Assembly: GCA_007922305.1 (NCBI GenBank)
Contig: ML677366.1
Location: forward strand, 11,531,132-11,595,131
Reading direction: 5' to 3'
Length of the DNA stretch: 64,000 nt
Origin: Dermatemys mawii
Lineage: Eukaryota > Chordata > Testudines > Dermatemydidae
The position numbers and the translations under genes were made by a program. Within the stretch, counting starts at the first letter, position 1. Each line of letters opens with the position of its first letter. Positions 38,085 through 47,640 of the stretch are shown piece by piece. The notes beneath the pieces were generated by a model. The model ran no database searches. It had not been told where the DNA came from and saw only the letters and a program-made list of their open reading frames with translations.

Positions 38085-39597
38085 CATGGTGATGCAGACC
38101 CTGGTATGGTTCTACAATAGCTTACTTTTTTTAACAAACAAATATATTAATAATACTCATGTAGTATGAAGGTTGTGACACATTCCAATAAAAGCAAGAC
38201 TGAGTCTCTGGGCTCAGTCCTGCTCTTTATCAATATATAGTTCTGAATATTCTGGTTGTGCACAGAAATTGGGCCACACTTTCTAATTCTGTCTAAACAG
38301 TGGGCCAAACTTCCAAAAGCCTTCTGTGAGCTGCTTTTATCTTTTGAAGGACCAGTAGAAACTGAAGAGGATATTTTATAACCAGAAAGGCTATGCATAT
38401 ATGTTATGGCAATGTATGAATATGTGCATGCAAATACACCCATCAGAGAAAGGGGCAAAAATTCTGTTCAGAAATATATAGATGGGACAGTGGTTTGGGG
38501 TTGTGCCGAGGGCAGAAAACAGTTTCATTGGTTTAATTTGATACTCAATTGTAAAGCAGGGGTTGTTGTGGTTTTTGAAGGGAGTCATTGCTGTGGGGTT
38601 GGCCTAATTTATGTGTCTTGGTCATTATGAGGTCGCAGCTGTAACAAAGAGTTCAAAATAATCAGTTGTTTATCTTGTAGCTCATTGGTGCCCAGTTTTT
38701 GTGCTCCATTTAGATTTGTTGAAAGCTTAATTATTACAATTACAAACAGATTCTGAGATACCTGTCAAAACCATTGAAGCTTGCAAAGTGGAAAATACAT
38801 AACACTTTTCAAAGGAAAAGAGAATAATACTTATTTTAAAAACAGAAATAACTTTAAAAATGTGGCTTCTTCTGGCTTTAATGTTTGTTTTGTTTTAACT
38901 GAAAGACAGGCAAGCCTGTGGTTCAGCTTACTTGATTCTTCAGGGGAAATCAGCAGGATGCCTGTAAATCACTGGTGGGGTCTTTCTCTCTTTGCTCTGA
39001 AATTATTTGTCAGTATGGTTTTTTTTTTTTTTTTTTCCCAAACTGAGTATAGGTCACTTTTCTTAAGATAGTGCTAAACTACATATTTGTTCATTTGCAT
39101 TCGGAAGTACAGAGGTTGGTCCTTTGAAAGTGTAGTCCTTCACTTATAAAGTCAGTGTCTGAAGCTGTCTTGCTCTAAGCAGTCAGGCTTTGGAGACATA
39201 CGTGGCCCACGTTTCAGCATGTGGTGGCAGTTACGTTTGTAACTCCCAACCCTGCCAAAGTACAAACTGAATCCTGGCACTGGAATTGTATCTTTAAAAT
39301 TGTGCAAATTCCCATCGCCGCCCCTCAGAACTCAATCTCTTCAATAATTCACCGGTGATAAGAGCAGATTGTTCTCCAGTCTTCTCATCGTGAAAGGTCG
39401 CATTTAGACCTGACTGACACAATGATCTGCCATCCAGCGATCATATTTTGCCAGATGGGACAACGGTATTTCTCAGATCAGAAGTAGATTGTTTAGCTAG
39501 TGTCAAAATGTGACTTCTGTTTAATTCTGTTTATTTCATTTTCACCAACACCACCATTGCCTTGCTTGTCTGGTTGGTTCAGCTGTGTGTTCTGATT
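38085..39597. other. Stretch without a recognised gene
   Basis: AT-rich unique DNA with a pure T run at 39,019-39,036. Confidence 0.55.
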
Positions 39598-39685
39598 GTA
39601 AGCTCTCTGGGGCCATGACTGTGTTCTCTGATACTTACCCAGTATCTATCCTGATTGGGGTTCCTATACAACACTAATAATAATT
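39598..39685 (+). repeat. Amniote SINE/LINE 3'-tail fragment
   Basis: It reads 'gtaagctctctggggccatg', then 'cctgattggggttcctata' and the 'aataataat' end. This is the sense form of the tail found antisense at 10,415-10,560. Confidence 0.5.
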
Positions 39686-41841
39686 CACAGAAGGCTATAT
39701 GAGCAGAGTTCTAAGGTGCCACTCTTGGAGACATCTCTAAATAGTGTGCCAGTCCAAAAGCTTAAGGATAAATCCTCTTTATGTTGGCTTAGGCTATTTG
39801 CCAAGATACTAATCACAGTTAGTTTCATAGACGCTTGAACAATCTCAGATTTCCTCATTCTTCTGTGTTATACATCACTGTAGGTGCTGTAAAATACCTT
39901 TGTGCTGAGATATCAAGGTGAATAGCATCAAAGAAATACTTTAGATAGTAACTAGAAGTCATAGTACCTAATTGTGTTCACATGCATTAAACTGGTGATT
40001 CCATAGGTGAATATGATTTGTTTAGTTCAGCACTGTAACTGTCTTATTGCTACATAATTTATCCTTCTTTGCTTGGCTTCTGTCTTTCACGGTGAAATCC
40101 TTCTGCATATAATTCATGCTTTTTCAACATATGAGCAAAGTTTACCTGTTGTGTCACTGAATTGTGACCTCATTTGGGCATCACACAAGGAATGAACTTG
40201 ACCCAATGGTTTTATATCTGAGCTTCTTGTTTTTGTAGCCTCTGGATACCCGAGTTTGTCCTTTCTCTGACCACAAATGAAAGTTAGTTTCAAATTCTTA
40301 TTGCAGTGTCTTATAGGCGTTCTTTTCATGTCACACAACTGCTAAACCATTTAACAAGATTGACAGTTTCTCCTCTTAAGAAAATCACAGGGCTGGTATA
40401 GTAGAGAGTGGTGCAGGTCAAAATCAAGGAGCATTGTTAGAGCTATGTGGGTGTTCCAGAGTTGCTTTATTAGTTTTGGGCTTTGAGAAGATAACCGCTG
40501 AAAATCCACTAGATGGATTTAGGATTTTCTTTATTTTGACAAAGGAACGGCTTTTTACATTCAGTGCTGTGACATTACAATTTGAGTGGATTTTTAGCAT
40601 TGTGTGAGAGAATTTCCGTGTGGCTAAACCCCTCCGCATGTCATATTGGAAGACTTCACCCTGAGTGATAGACTGTATCAGATCACACACCACCTCTAGA
40701 CACCATCCTTTTTTAACCAAATGAGTGTGAAGATGTGTGTTTCTTTATTTAGCAGGCTCTGCAAGTGAGCATCAGATAGAAACACATGGTACTAGAAGTA
40801 ACACTCTAGATGGTTAATTTCCACTTTAATGTCTATTGTATTGTCAACAAGGAGGGAAATTTCAAGAGTGGATTTCAGAGTTTTTTTAAGCGCTCTTTAT
40901 GAACCATCTGGGTTTGCCAACAAAGAAACATGGAAAGAGGCACACACGCTCTACAAGAGCTGGTCGAAAACTTTTGAATTTTGGAATTTCAATTAAATTT
41001 TGAAAAAAGAAGGCACTTTTTAAAAAAACAGCTCTATTCTCTACCATTGTTCCCTTAGTATCAGTTATTTCCCGTGGGTAGTAAAATGATACCTTTTTCT
41101 GGACAATAGAACCTTGCTAAACTGAACAAAAAGTCTCCTAACCTCTCAGCAAAGACTCAATAAGGGACTGTACTGCAGCTTTTACTATTAATGAGTCTTC
41201 ATTTATTTAATGAAATGTTCTACTGTGCAACAGTATAATTAAAGCCATACTATAGTTGTGAGAATAAACGAATAAGGTATATTTTGTGGTGTATCTTTGC
41301 TTTTTGTATTCTGTGTTCACTTGGTAATTCATGCAGGTTAAAGAGTTTTCCCATCACTAATTTTACCGCTCTCATTTTACTGATCATAAATGCACTTTTA
41401 ATCCCGAGTCCCCTAAAGAATATTGTTTCAGTGTGAGGGAGAACTTACAAATGTCTTCCTGGCCAGGCAAGAGCAAAGACAGATGCTCCCTTCCTTGGAT
41501 AGCAGCAAGCACCTGTTGAACTGTCTAGTTTCAGCTGACTTGTGTGTACACAGGAACTTTTCTTGCTGTGCTGACCAGGTAATGGTCTGAGATGCTTGAC
41601 TGACTTTGCTTTAACTAATAAAATCTCCCACAGAGCATTAATAAACTGAACCACTAACTGTAATTTCTTTCCTCTTACCATTCTGTATTGTATGTTAAGA
41701 ACCCAACTTCCCTGTTTTCTTAAACTGTCCTCTTTCCATGTGTACTTAGTGGGACAGATTAATCCCTTTTGGTTGCAGTGTGAGAAGCAATTCATGTCCT
41801 AGAGCAGGGCATTTGCCCATGGGAGGGCACACAAGAGTATG
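39686..41841. other. Stretch without a recognised gene
   Basis: AT-rich unique DNA; no supported features. Confidence 0.55.
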
Positions 41842-41849
41842 CTTTACAT

Positions 41850-42151
41850 CAGGGATTGGCAACCTTTGGCACGTGGCCCGCCAGGGTAAGGGCTGGTTTG
41901 TTCACCTGCTGCATCCACAGGTTTGGGCGATTGTGGTTCCCTCTGACTGTGGTTCACCATTCCAGGCCAGTGGGGGCTGCGGGAAGCGGCACGGGCTGAG
42001 GGATGTGCTGGCTGCCTCTTCCCGCAGCCCCCATTGGCCCGGAGCAGCGAACAGTGGCCTGTGGGAGCCGCGATCGGCCGAACCTGCGGACGCGGCAGGT
42101 AAACAAACCGGCCCAGCCTGCCAGGGCGTTTACACTGGTTGCCAATCCCTG
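41850..42151. mobile_element. Non-autonomous hAT element with internal inverted repeat
   Basis: The ends are CAGGGATTGGCAACC and GGTTGCCAATCCCTG. Flanking 8-mers are ctttacat (41,842-41,849) and cattacat (42,152-42,159), with one mismatch. Inside, 41,962-41,987 (ggccagtgggggctgcggga) and 42,018-42,040 (tcccgcagcccccattggcc) form an inverted pair of about 23 matching bases. The 188-codon frame running through it is an artefact of this GC-rich insert. Confidence 0.92.
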
Positions 42152-42159
42152 CATTACAT

Positions 42160-43084
42160 TCTAGCTGGGGTTCCACAGAACCCTGATAGTGGAGGCTTCT
42201 CAGAGCTTCTTCCAGCTAGCTTGGCCCTACACTGGCCCTTCTTTACTAAGTCCCCTGGAGAGTGGGTCTTGCCGTTAGCATGTGTTCCTGCTCCAGATGA
42301 ATTTCCTCCTGAAAGTTTGTTTAATCTTTTTAGCAGTTCCATTTAGAACAAGGTGCGCCTTTCACTTTAATATAATTGAACCATGTATGGATAGGCGGGG
42401 GCTTTGCTATCCTCATCTGCATGTCACTTGGAAGAGTAAAGGGTAAGAGAGCTGTTTGTTCGCTCCCTCCTTCAGAATGTTACTATTTTTTGAAATGTGA
42501 AGCACCACAGGTTAATGGAGACTTCCATCCTGCCTCCATACAATGGACCAATCACTGGCTTGTATTCAAATGAGCTGCTTGTCCCACTTCAACTGTTTTC
42601 TGTCTCTCGCTTTTGTATATGTAATTGTAAATGTCCCTCTTTGCCAGTGGTGCCTCAAATTATTCCAATTTTCTCTTTTCCAGGACCCGTATATTGCTTT
42701 CTGCTGCGATTCTCTGTGCTTGACTTGGAGGTCTTGAAAGAAGCTGCACGCTGCTGCATGCAGTTACAGTAAGGCTAAACACTTTTTATTGATCAGTGAT
42801 GAATGGAAGTAGTTGAGATTACATGTTCTTGTGACGTTATTTCCCAGACTTGTCTGCTGATACCAAGATGCTAATATCAAAGCACATTTCTTAAGTTGGT
42901 TTAACAGACCATTATTTTGCTACAGTTAATTTTTTACAGTTGACTTGAAGTAGAAGTCAAACAGCATAACTATCACATTGAAGAACAACAAAACAGGTAC
43001 ATATATTTCATAAAGCTATTGGAACAGAATACAATACCAGCATTATACATGGAGTACAGTGTATTAATTATCTGCGTCACTGCT
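42160..43084. other. Stretch without a recognised gene
   Basis: Mostly unique. A weak exon-like piece at 42,685-42,767 lies between 'ttctcttttccag' and 'ca|gtaagg'. One frame is open (PVYCFLLRFSVLDLEVL...), but there is no recognisable protein. Confidence 0.5.
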
Positions 43085-43559
43085 AAGCTCACAGAGTTTC
43101 CCATTTGACACAGTGTGAAATGCATTTCTCTCTATCTCTCTGTCTTTCTCTCTCTCAGAGGTGACAAATGTTGCGTAATTTAGCCCTGTCCCTGTAGTTT
43201 TGCAAGTCTTCTGTATGGGTTGCTGGTAATGTCATCTGTGGACTAGAGAGCTATTCCATGTCTATGTCATCTTTGGAAAAAGCTTTGGGCTCCTCTTTCA
43301 ATATCTGTTGGGGCATTTCCTTTGCATCTCTGACAAATGGCTCAGGTTCACTGTTGGGTCCAACAGATCTGTCATCTCTTTTGCTTAGAGGCTGTTCTCT
43401 TTGCTGGCTTTAATCCTTGATGCTTGGTATGACCATCTCTTTTTAAACACTGATACCACCTGCAAAGGTTTTATCTGATGAGTATCCAGCCACTTAAATT
43501 TCAGATTTAATTTGCAGTAAACTTTCCAGCACAGTTCATTCTTTCAGCATTGTTTTATG

Positions 43560-43805
43560 TTTTGAACAGTTCCTCACAGGGATATTTATCCAGCAAGGTG
43601 ATCCTTTAGGTATTTTGTCTAGTGTGTCTCATGTTCAAATTCTCAGGCCAATGAGCAGCAGCATCTGACTCAGATATTGCTATTAATCTTTCAGTATCCA
43701 GGCCTATAAGAACCCAACATGCTGCAGTAGTTGCTGTTCCTTTGGGGATAGCATTCCCCTTTCCCGCCACTGTAAGCATTTAGGATTTGTAATTGTTGTT
43801 CCGAT
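43560..43805 (-). pseudogene. gypsy-like pol segment downstream of protease
   Basis: The minus strand reads SGGKGNAIPKGTATTAACWV from about 43,770. This resembles the stretch between protease and reverse transcriptase of gypsy-type polyproteins, with a strand-ending PKGTxTT pattern. Soon after comes KYPCEELFKT with stops between. It continues the protease block that lies on the other side of the PLE. Confidence 0.5.
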
Positions 43806-43866
43806 GAAGTGACAAAGAGTCCTGTGGCACCTTAAAGACTAACTAAAGTTTTAGAGCATAAGCTTT

Positions 43867-44266
43867 NNNNNNNNNNNNNNNNNNNNNNNNNNNNNNNNNN
43901 NNNNNNNNNNNNNNNNNNNNNNNNNNNNNNNNNNNNNNNNNNNNNNNNNNNNNNNNNNNNNNNNNNNNNNNNNNNNNNNNNNNNNNNNNNNNNNNNNNNN
44001 NNNNNNNNNNNNNNNNNNNNNNNNNNNNNNNNNNNNNNNNNNNNNNNNNNNNNNNNNNNNNNNNNNNNNNNNNNNNNNNNNNNNNNNNNNNNNNNNNNNN
44101 NNNNNNNNNNNNNNNNNNNNNNNNNNNNNNNNNNNNNNNNNNNNNNNNNNNNNNNNNNNNNNNNNNNNNNNNNNNNNNNNNNNNNNNNNNNNNNNNNNNN
44201 NNNNNNNNNNNNNNNNNNNNNNNNNNNNNNNNNNNNNNNNNNNNNNNNNNNNNNNNNNNNNNNNNN
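43867..44266. other. Assembly gap (400 N)
   Basis: Exactly 400 unknown bases lie inside the 5' region of the PLE. They begin just where the inverted repeat enters the antisense hammerhead segment and hide the N-terminus of the PLE protein. The round length suggests an estimated gap size. Confidence 0.99.
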
Positions 44267-44268
44267 AG

Positions 44269-46575
44269 CTATCTAAAATCCTGCCTGCCACATGGGGCCA
44301 CAGCAGTGGTACCCCTAACTCACCCAGCAGTATCGTCAATCTATCCAGCTACATACTCAGCCCGGCAGAAGAGTCTGTCTTATCTCGAGGACTCTCATTC
44401 TGCCCCAGCACCCCCACAAACATGATACAATTCTGCGGTGATCTGGAAGCCTACTTTCGCCGTCTCCGACTCAAAGAATACTTTCAAGACTACATAGAAC
44501 AGCACACTGATACACAGACACCATCCCACCAGCAGCACAAGAAGAAGAACTCCACATGGACTCCCCCTGAGGGTCGAAATGACAGTCTGGACTTATACAT
44601 AGAATGCTTCCGCCGATGTGCACAGGCAGAAATTGTGGAAAAACAACATCGCCTGCCTCACAACCTAAGTCGAGCAGAACGCAATGCTATCCACAGCCTC
44701 AGAAACAACCCTGACATCATAATCAAAGAGGCTGATAAAGGAGGTGCTGTTGTCATCATGGACAGGTCTGACTACCAAAAGGAGGCTACCAGACAACTCT
44801 CCAACACCAATTTCTACAGACCACTTCCCTCAGATCCCACTGAAGAATATACTAAGAAACTGCACCGTCTACTCAGGACACTCCCTACACTAACACAGGA
44901 ACAAATTAACATACCCTTAGAACCCCGACCGGGGCTATTCTATCTTTTACCCAAGATCCACAAACCTGGAAATCCTGGACGCCCCATCATCTCGGGCATT
45001 GGCACTCTGACTGAAGGACTGTCTGGATATGTGGACACTGTACTCAGACCCTACGCCACCAGCACTCCCAGCTATCTCCGTGACACCACCGACTTCCTGA
45101 GAAAACTACAATGCATTGGTGACCTTCCAGAAAACACCATCCTAGCCACCATGGATGTAGAGGCTCTCTACACAAACATCCCACACAGAGATGGAATACA
45201 AGCTGTCAGGAATAGTATCCCTGATGATGCCACAGCACAAGTGGTTGCTGAGCTCTGTGACTTTATCCTCACACACAATTATTTCAAATTTGGTGACAAT
45301 ATATACCTCCAGACCAGTGGCACCGCTATGGGCACCCGCATGGCCCCACAGTATGCCAACATCTTTATGGCTGACCTGGAACAACGCTTCCTCAGCTCTC
45401 GTTCACTCACGCCCCTCCTCTATCTACGCTACATTGATGACATTTTCATCATCTGGACCCATGGGAAAGAAACTCTGGAAGAATTCCACCATGATTTCAA
45501 CAGCTTCCACCCCACCATCTGCCTCAGCCTGGACCAGTCTACACAGGAGGTCCACTTCCTGGACACCACGGTGCAAATTAATGATGGCCACATCAACACC
45601 ACCCTATACCGAAAACCTACTGACAGCTATGCCTACCTTCATGCCACCAGCTTCCACCCTGGGCACACCACACGATCCATTGTCTACAGCCAAGCACTGA
45701 GGTACAATCGCATTTGCTCCAACCCCTCAGACAGAGACCAACACCTACAAGATCTCCACCAAGCTTTCTCAAAACTACAATACCCGCACAAGGAAATAAG
45801 GACACAGATCAACAGAGCCAGATGTGTACCCAGAAGCCTGCTGCTGCAAGACAAGCCCAAGAAAGAAAACAACAGAACACCACTGGCCATCACCTACAGT
45901 CCTCAGTTAAAGCCTCTCCAACGCATCATCAGTGATCTACAACCCATCCTGGACAACAACCCCTCACTTTCACAGGCCTTGGGAGGCAGGCCAGTCCTGG
46001 CCTACAGACAACCTGCTAACCTCAAGCATATTCTCACCAGCAACAGCACACCGCACCATAACAACTCTAACTCAGGAACCAATCCATGCAATAAACCTCG
46101 ATGCCAACTCTGCCCACACATCTACACCAGCAACACCATCACAGGACCAAACCAGATCAGCCACACCATCACTGGTTCATTCACCTGCACATCTACCAAT
46201 GTAATATACGCCATTATGTGCCAGCAATGTCCCTCTGCTATGTACATCGGCCAAACTGGACAGTCCCTACGAAAAAGGATAAATGGACACAAATCAGATA
46301 TCAGGAATGGCAATATTCAAAAACCTGTAGGAGAGCACTTCAACCTCACCGGACACACCATAGAAGATTTAAAGGTCAGCATTTTGCAGCAAAAAAACTT
46401 CAAGTCCAGACTGCAAAGAGAGACTGCAGAGCTGCAATTCATTTGCAAATTTGACACAATCAATTTGGGACTGAATAGAGATTTTGAATGGCTAGCTAAC
46501 TACAAAAGCAGCTTCTCTTCTCTCGCTATTCACACCTCCAGTTCAGCTGCTAGAGGAACACCTCACCCTCCCTGA
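44269..46575 (+). CDS. Penelope-like reverse transcriptase with GIY-YIG endonuclease, 5' partial
   Basis: The frame is open for 768 codons from the gap edge to TGA (46,573-46,575). The first ATG in the visible part (44,422) is not a natural start. The 51 codons before it encode PLE-like sequence (NLSSYILSPAEESVLSRGLS), so the real start is in the gap. Counting from the ATG at 44,422, reverse-transcriptase motifs are LLPKIHKPGNPGRPIISG (175-192), catalytic D245 in ATMDVEALYTNIP, QTSGTAMGTRMAPQYAN (297-313), YIDD (337-340) and YRKPT (396-400). A cysteine cluster follows (C556, C561, C564, C589, C600, C603). The GIY-YIG nuclease runs from VIYAI (594) through MYIGQTG (607-613), R617, R619, H623 and GEHF (637-640). 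PLE proteins of this class copy their RNA at a nicked target. The absence of stops points to a recent insertion. Confidence 0.93.
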   Translation, partial: LSKILPATWGHSSGTPNSPSSIVNLSSYILSPAEESVLSRGLSFCPSTPTNMIQFCGDLEAYFRRLRLKEYFQDYIEQHTDTQTPSHQQHKKKNSTWTPPEGRNDSLDLYIECFRRCAQAEIVEKQHRLPHNLSRAERNAIHSLRNNPDIIIKEADKGGAVVIMDRSDYQKEATRQLSNTNFYRPLPSDPTEEYTKKLHRLLRTLPTLTQEQINIPLEPRPGLFYLLPKIHKPGNPGRPIISGIGTLTEGLSGYVDTVLRPYATSTPSYLRDTTDFLRKLQCIGDLPENTILATMDVEALYTNIPHRDGIQAVRNSIPDDATAQVVAELCDFILTHNYFKFGDNIYLQTSGTAMGTRMAPQYANIFMADLEQRFLSSRSLTPLLYLRYIDDIFIIWTHGKETLEEFHHDFNSFHPTICLSLDQSTQEVHFLDTTVQINDGHINTTLYRKPTDSYAYLHATSFHPGHTTRSIVYSQALRYNRICSNPSDRDQHLQDLHQAFSKLQYPHKEIRTQINRARCVPRSLLLQDKPKKENNRTPLAITYSPQLKPLQRIISDLQPILDNNPSLSQALGGRPVLAYRQPANLKHILTSNSTPHHNNSNSGTNPCNKPRCQLCPHIYTSNTITGPNQISHTITGSFTCTSTNVIYAIMCQQCPSAMYIGQTGQSLRKRINGHKSDIRNGNIQKPVGEHFNLTGHTIEDLKVSILQQKNFKSRLQRETAELQFICKFDTINLGLNRDFEWLANYKSSFSSLAIHTSSSAARGTPHPP

Positions 46576-46803
46576 TTAGAGATAACAAGCTGGTTCAGCC
46601 TGATTGGACTAACCTTGTTATCTCCCACCTGGTTCTTGCCTACCTATTTATACCTGCCCCTGGATACTTCCACTGCATGCATCCGACGAAGTGGGTATTA
46701 GCCCACGAAAGCTCATGCTCTGAAAAAATTTCAGTTAGTCTTTAAGGTGCCACAGGACTCTTTGTCACTTCTGCAATTCCAGACGAACACGGCTACCCCT
46801 CTG
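46576..46803 (+). promoter_or_regulatory. PLE 3' region
   Basis: After the stop codon lies an inverted pair ('agataacaagctggttcag' and 'aaccttgttatct', about 46,582-46,622). A short AT-rich patch (ctatttatacc) follows, then the hammerhead-like motif and the terminal inverted-repeat arm. In PLEs this part is thought to serve RNA processing and priming. Function here is inferred from position. Confidence 0.6.
46683..46720 (+). ncRNA. Hammerhead-ribozyme-like motif, core altered
   Basis: In order: CCGACGA (46,683-46,689, compared with the CUGANGA core), a 5-bp stem II GTGGG/CCCAC (46,691-46,695 with 46,702-46,706) and a TATTAG loop. Then come GAA (46,707-46,709) and a 3-bp stem III AGC/GCT around the loop TCAT, with predicted cleavage after C46,720. 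Minimal hammerheads with very short stem III are established in PLEs. Here the second core base is C instead of the invariant U, so this copy may be inactive. Confidence 0.75.
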
Positions 46804-47050
46804 ATTCTCAATAACACTGTGGCCCGTGATAGAGTTCTCCGTTTTTTGTGGACTGGCCAGCACAGAGTCTTTGCTTAATTGGATGGATTTCAATCCATCC
46901 TTCATAAGGGATTTGAGTTCCATTGGCAGCTTTAAGATCAAGCCCATCTTCTGTTTCCAGTAAGTCTTCAAGCTTCTTCAGGTGTGTCCTTGGGAGATTA
47001 TCTTCCACCCACTGGCTCAAGATGACCATGCACACCTGTGTCCCAGTGTC
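46804..47050 (-). pseudogene. gypsy-like protease-region remnant
   Basis: The minus strand, 47,035 downward, reads MCMVILSQWVEDNL, then LEDLLETEDGLDLKAANG and TQIPYEGWIEI. The AANGTxIPYxGWxE pattern is typical of the protease region of gypsy-type pol. The frame ends at the PLE junction. In-frame stops upstream show decay. Confidence 0.6.
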
Positions 47051-47112
47051 TCATAGTTTTCGCTTTATTGAGGAAACACCACACCAAATATCTCTTTCCA
47101 ACTGAGCTAGTC

Positions 47113-47324
47113 CGGGGATAGGCAGCCTATGGCATGGTGCCAAAAGTGGCATGCGAGCTGATTTTCAGTGGCACTCTCGCTGCCCGGGTCCTGGCCACTG
47201 GTCCGGGGGGCTCTGCATTTTAATTTAATTTTAAGTGAAGCTTCTTAAACATTTTAAAAACCTTAAATTAAGAGTGAGTAAGTGAAGACTTGGTACACCA
47301 CTTCTGAAAGGTTGCTAACCCTTG
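47113..47324. mobile_element. Non-autonomous hAT element (GGTCGGCAACC family)
   Basis: The ends are CGGGGATAGGCAGCC and GGTTGCTAACCCTTG. Flanking 8-mers agctagtc (47,105-47,112) and cgctagtc (47,325-47,332) differ at one base. It contains 'gtgaagcttcttaaacatt' and 'gtacaccacttctgaaagg', the same words as the element at 6210-6493 in reverse. It splits the gypsy remnant between zinc knuckle and protease. Confidence 0.88.
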
Positions 47325-47343
47325 CGCTAGTCACTCCGATTTG

Positions 47344-47640
47344 CTATTTCAGCATTAGATGGCAGACATGGGTCACTTCTGGTAAATCAGACACAGGGCT
47401 CTCAGCTTTGTCTTTGCTTTCTTGTGATTTTCCTGCCTGATGCTGAAGCTGACTTTGGGAATCTGAAGTTCCACCAATCACTTCTGGTTTTGTTGGAGTG
47501 ACCCTCTGCTGGTTCCTCAAGTGATCCTCTGTGCATGGCATCTCCGACTGGTAATGTTTTCCGTTCCCACATCTGAAACAATGATTATAAGTACTGCCTT
47601 TGCCAGATTGCCTGCAGCTAACAAACATGTTCTCTCTTCT
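47344..47640 (-). pseudogene. gypsy-like gag fragment with a zinc-knuckle-like motif
   Basis: The minus strand gives CFRCGNGKHYQSEMPC, a CX2CX4H zinc knuckle whose last spacing is two residues too long for canonical CCHC. A hydrophilic segment with PTKPEVIG and SQLQHQAGKSQESKDK follows. The position just before the protease block fits the nucleocapsid end of gag. Confidence 0.5.

Larger units (their letters stand above)
43806..46803 (+). mobile_element. Penelope-like retroelement (PLE), nearly complete
   Basis: It consists of a long RT plus GIY-YIG frame (44,269-46,575), a 3' region with a hammerhead-like motif, and a 3' end GGCTACCCCTCTG. The first 61 bases (43,806-43,866) are the reverse complement, with few differences, of 46,708-46,771. 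The element therefore has inverted terminal repeats, as known for PLEs ('pLTR' arrangement). A 400-base gap (43,867-44,266) interrupts the 5' part. It inserted into a minus-strand gypsy-like remnant. No clear target duplication remains; the left end is shorter than the 3' end would predict. Confidence 0.92.

Noticed and set aside
41780..42346. 188-codon plus-strand frame
   Set aside because: Its middle is a hAT MITE with clear ends and target duplication; both flanks are unique non-coding DNA.
46680..46725. Intrinsic terminator-like hairpin
   Set aside because: The GTGGG/CCCAC stem belongs to the hammerhead-like fold and this is a eukaryotic retroelement.
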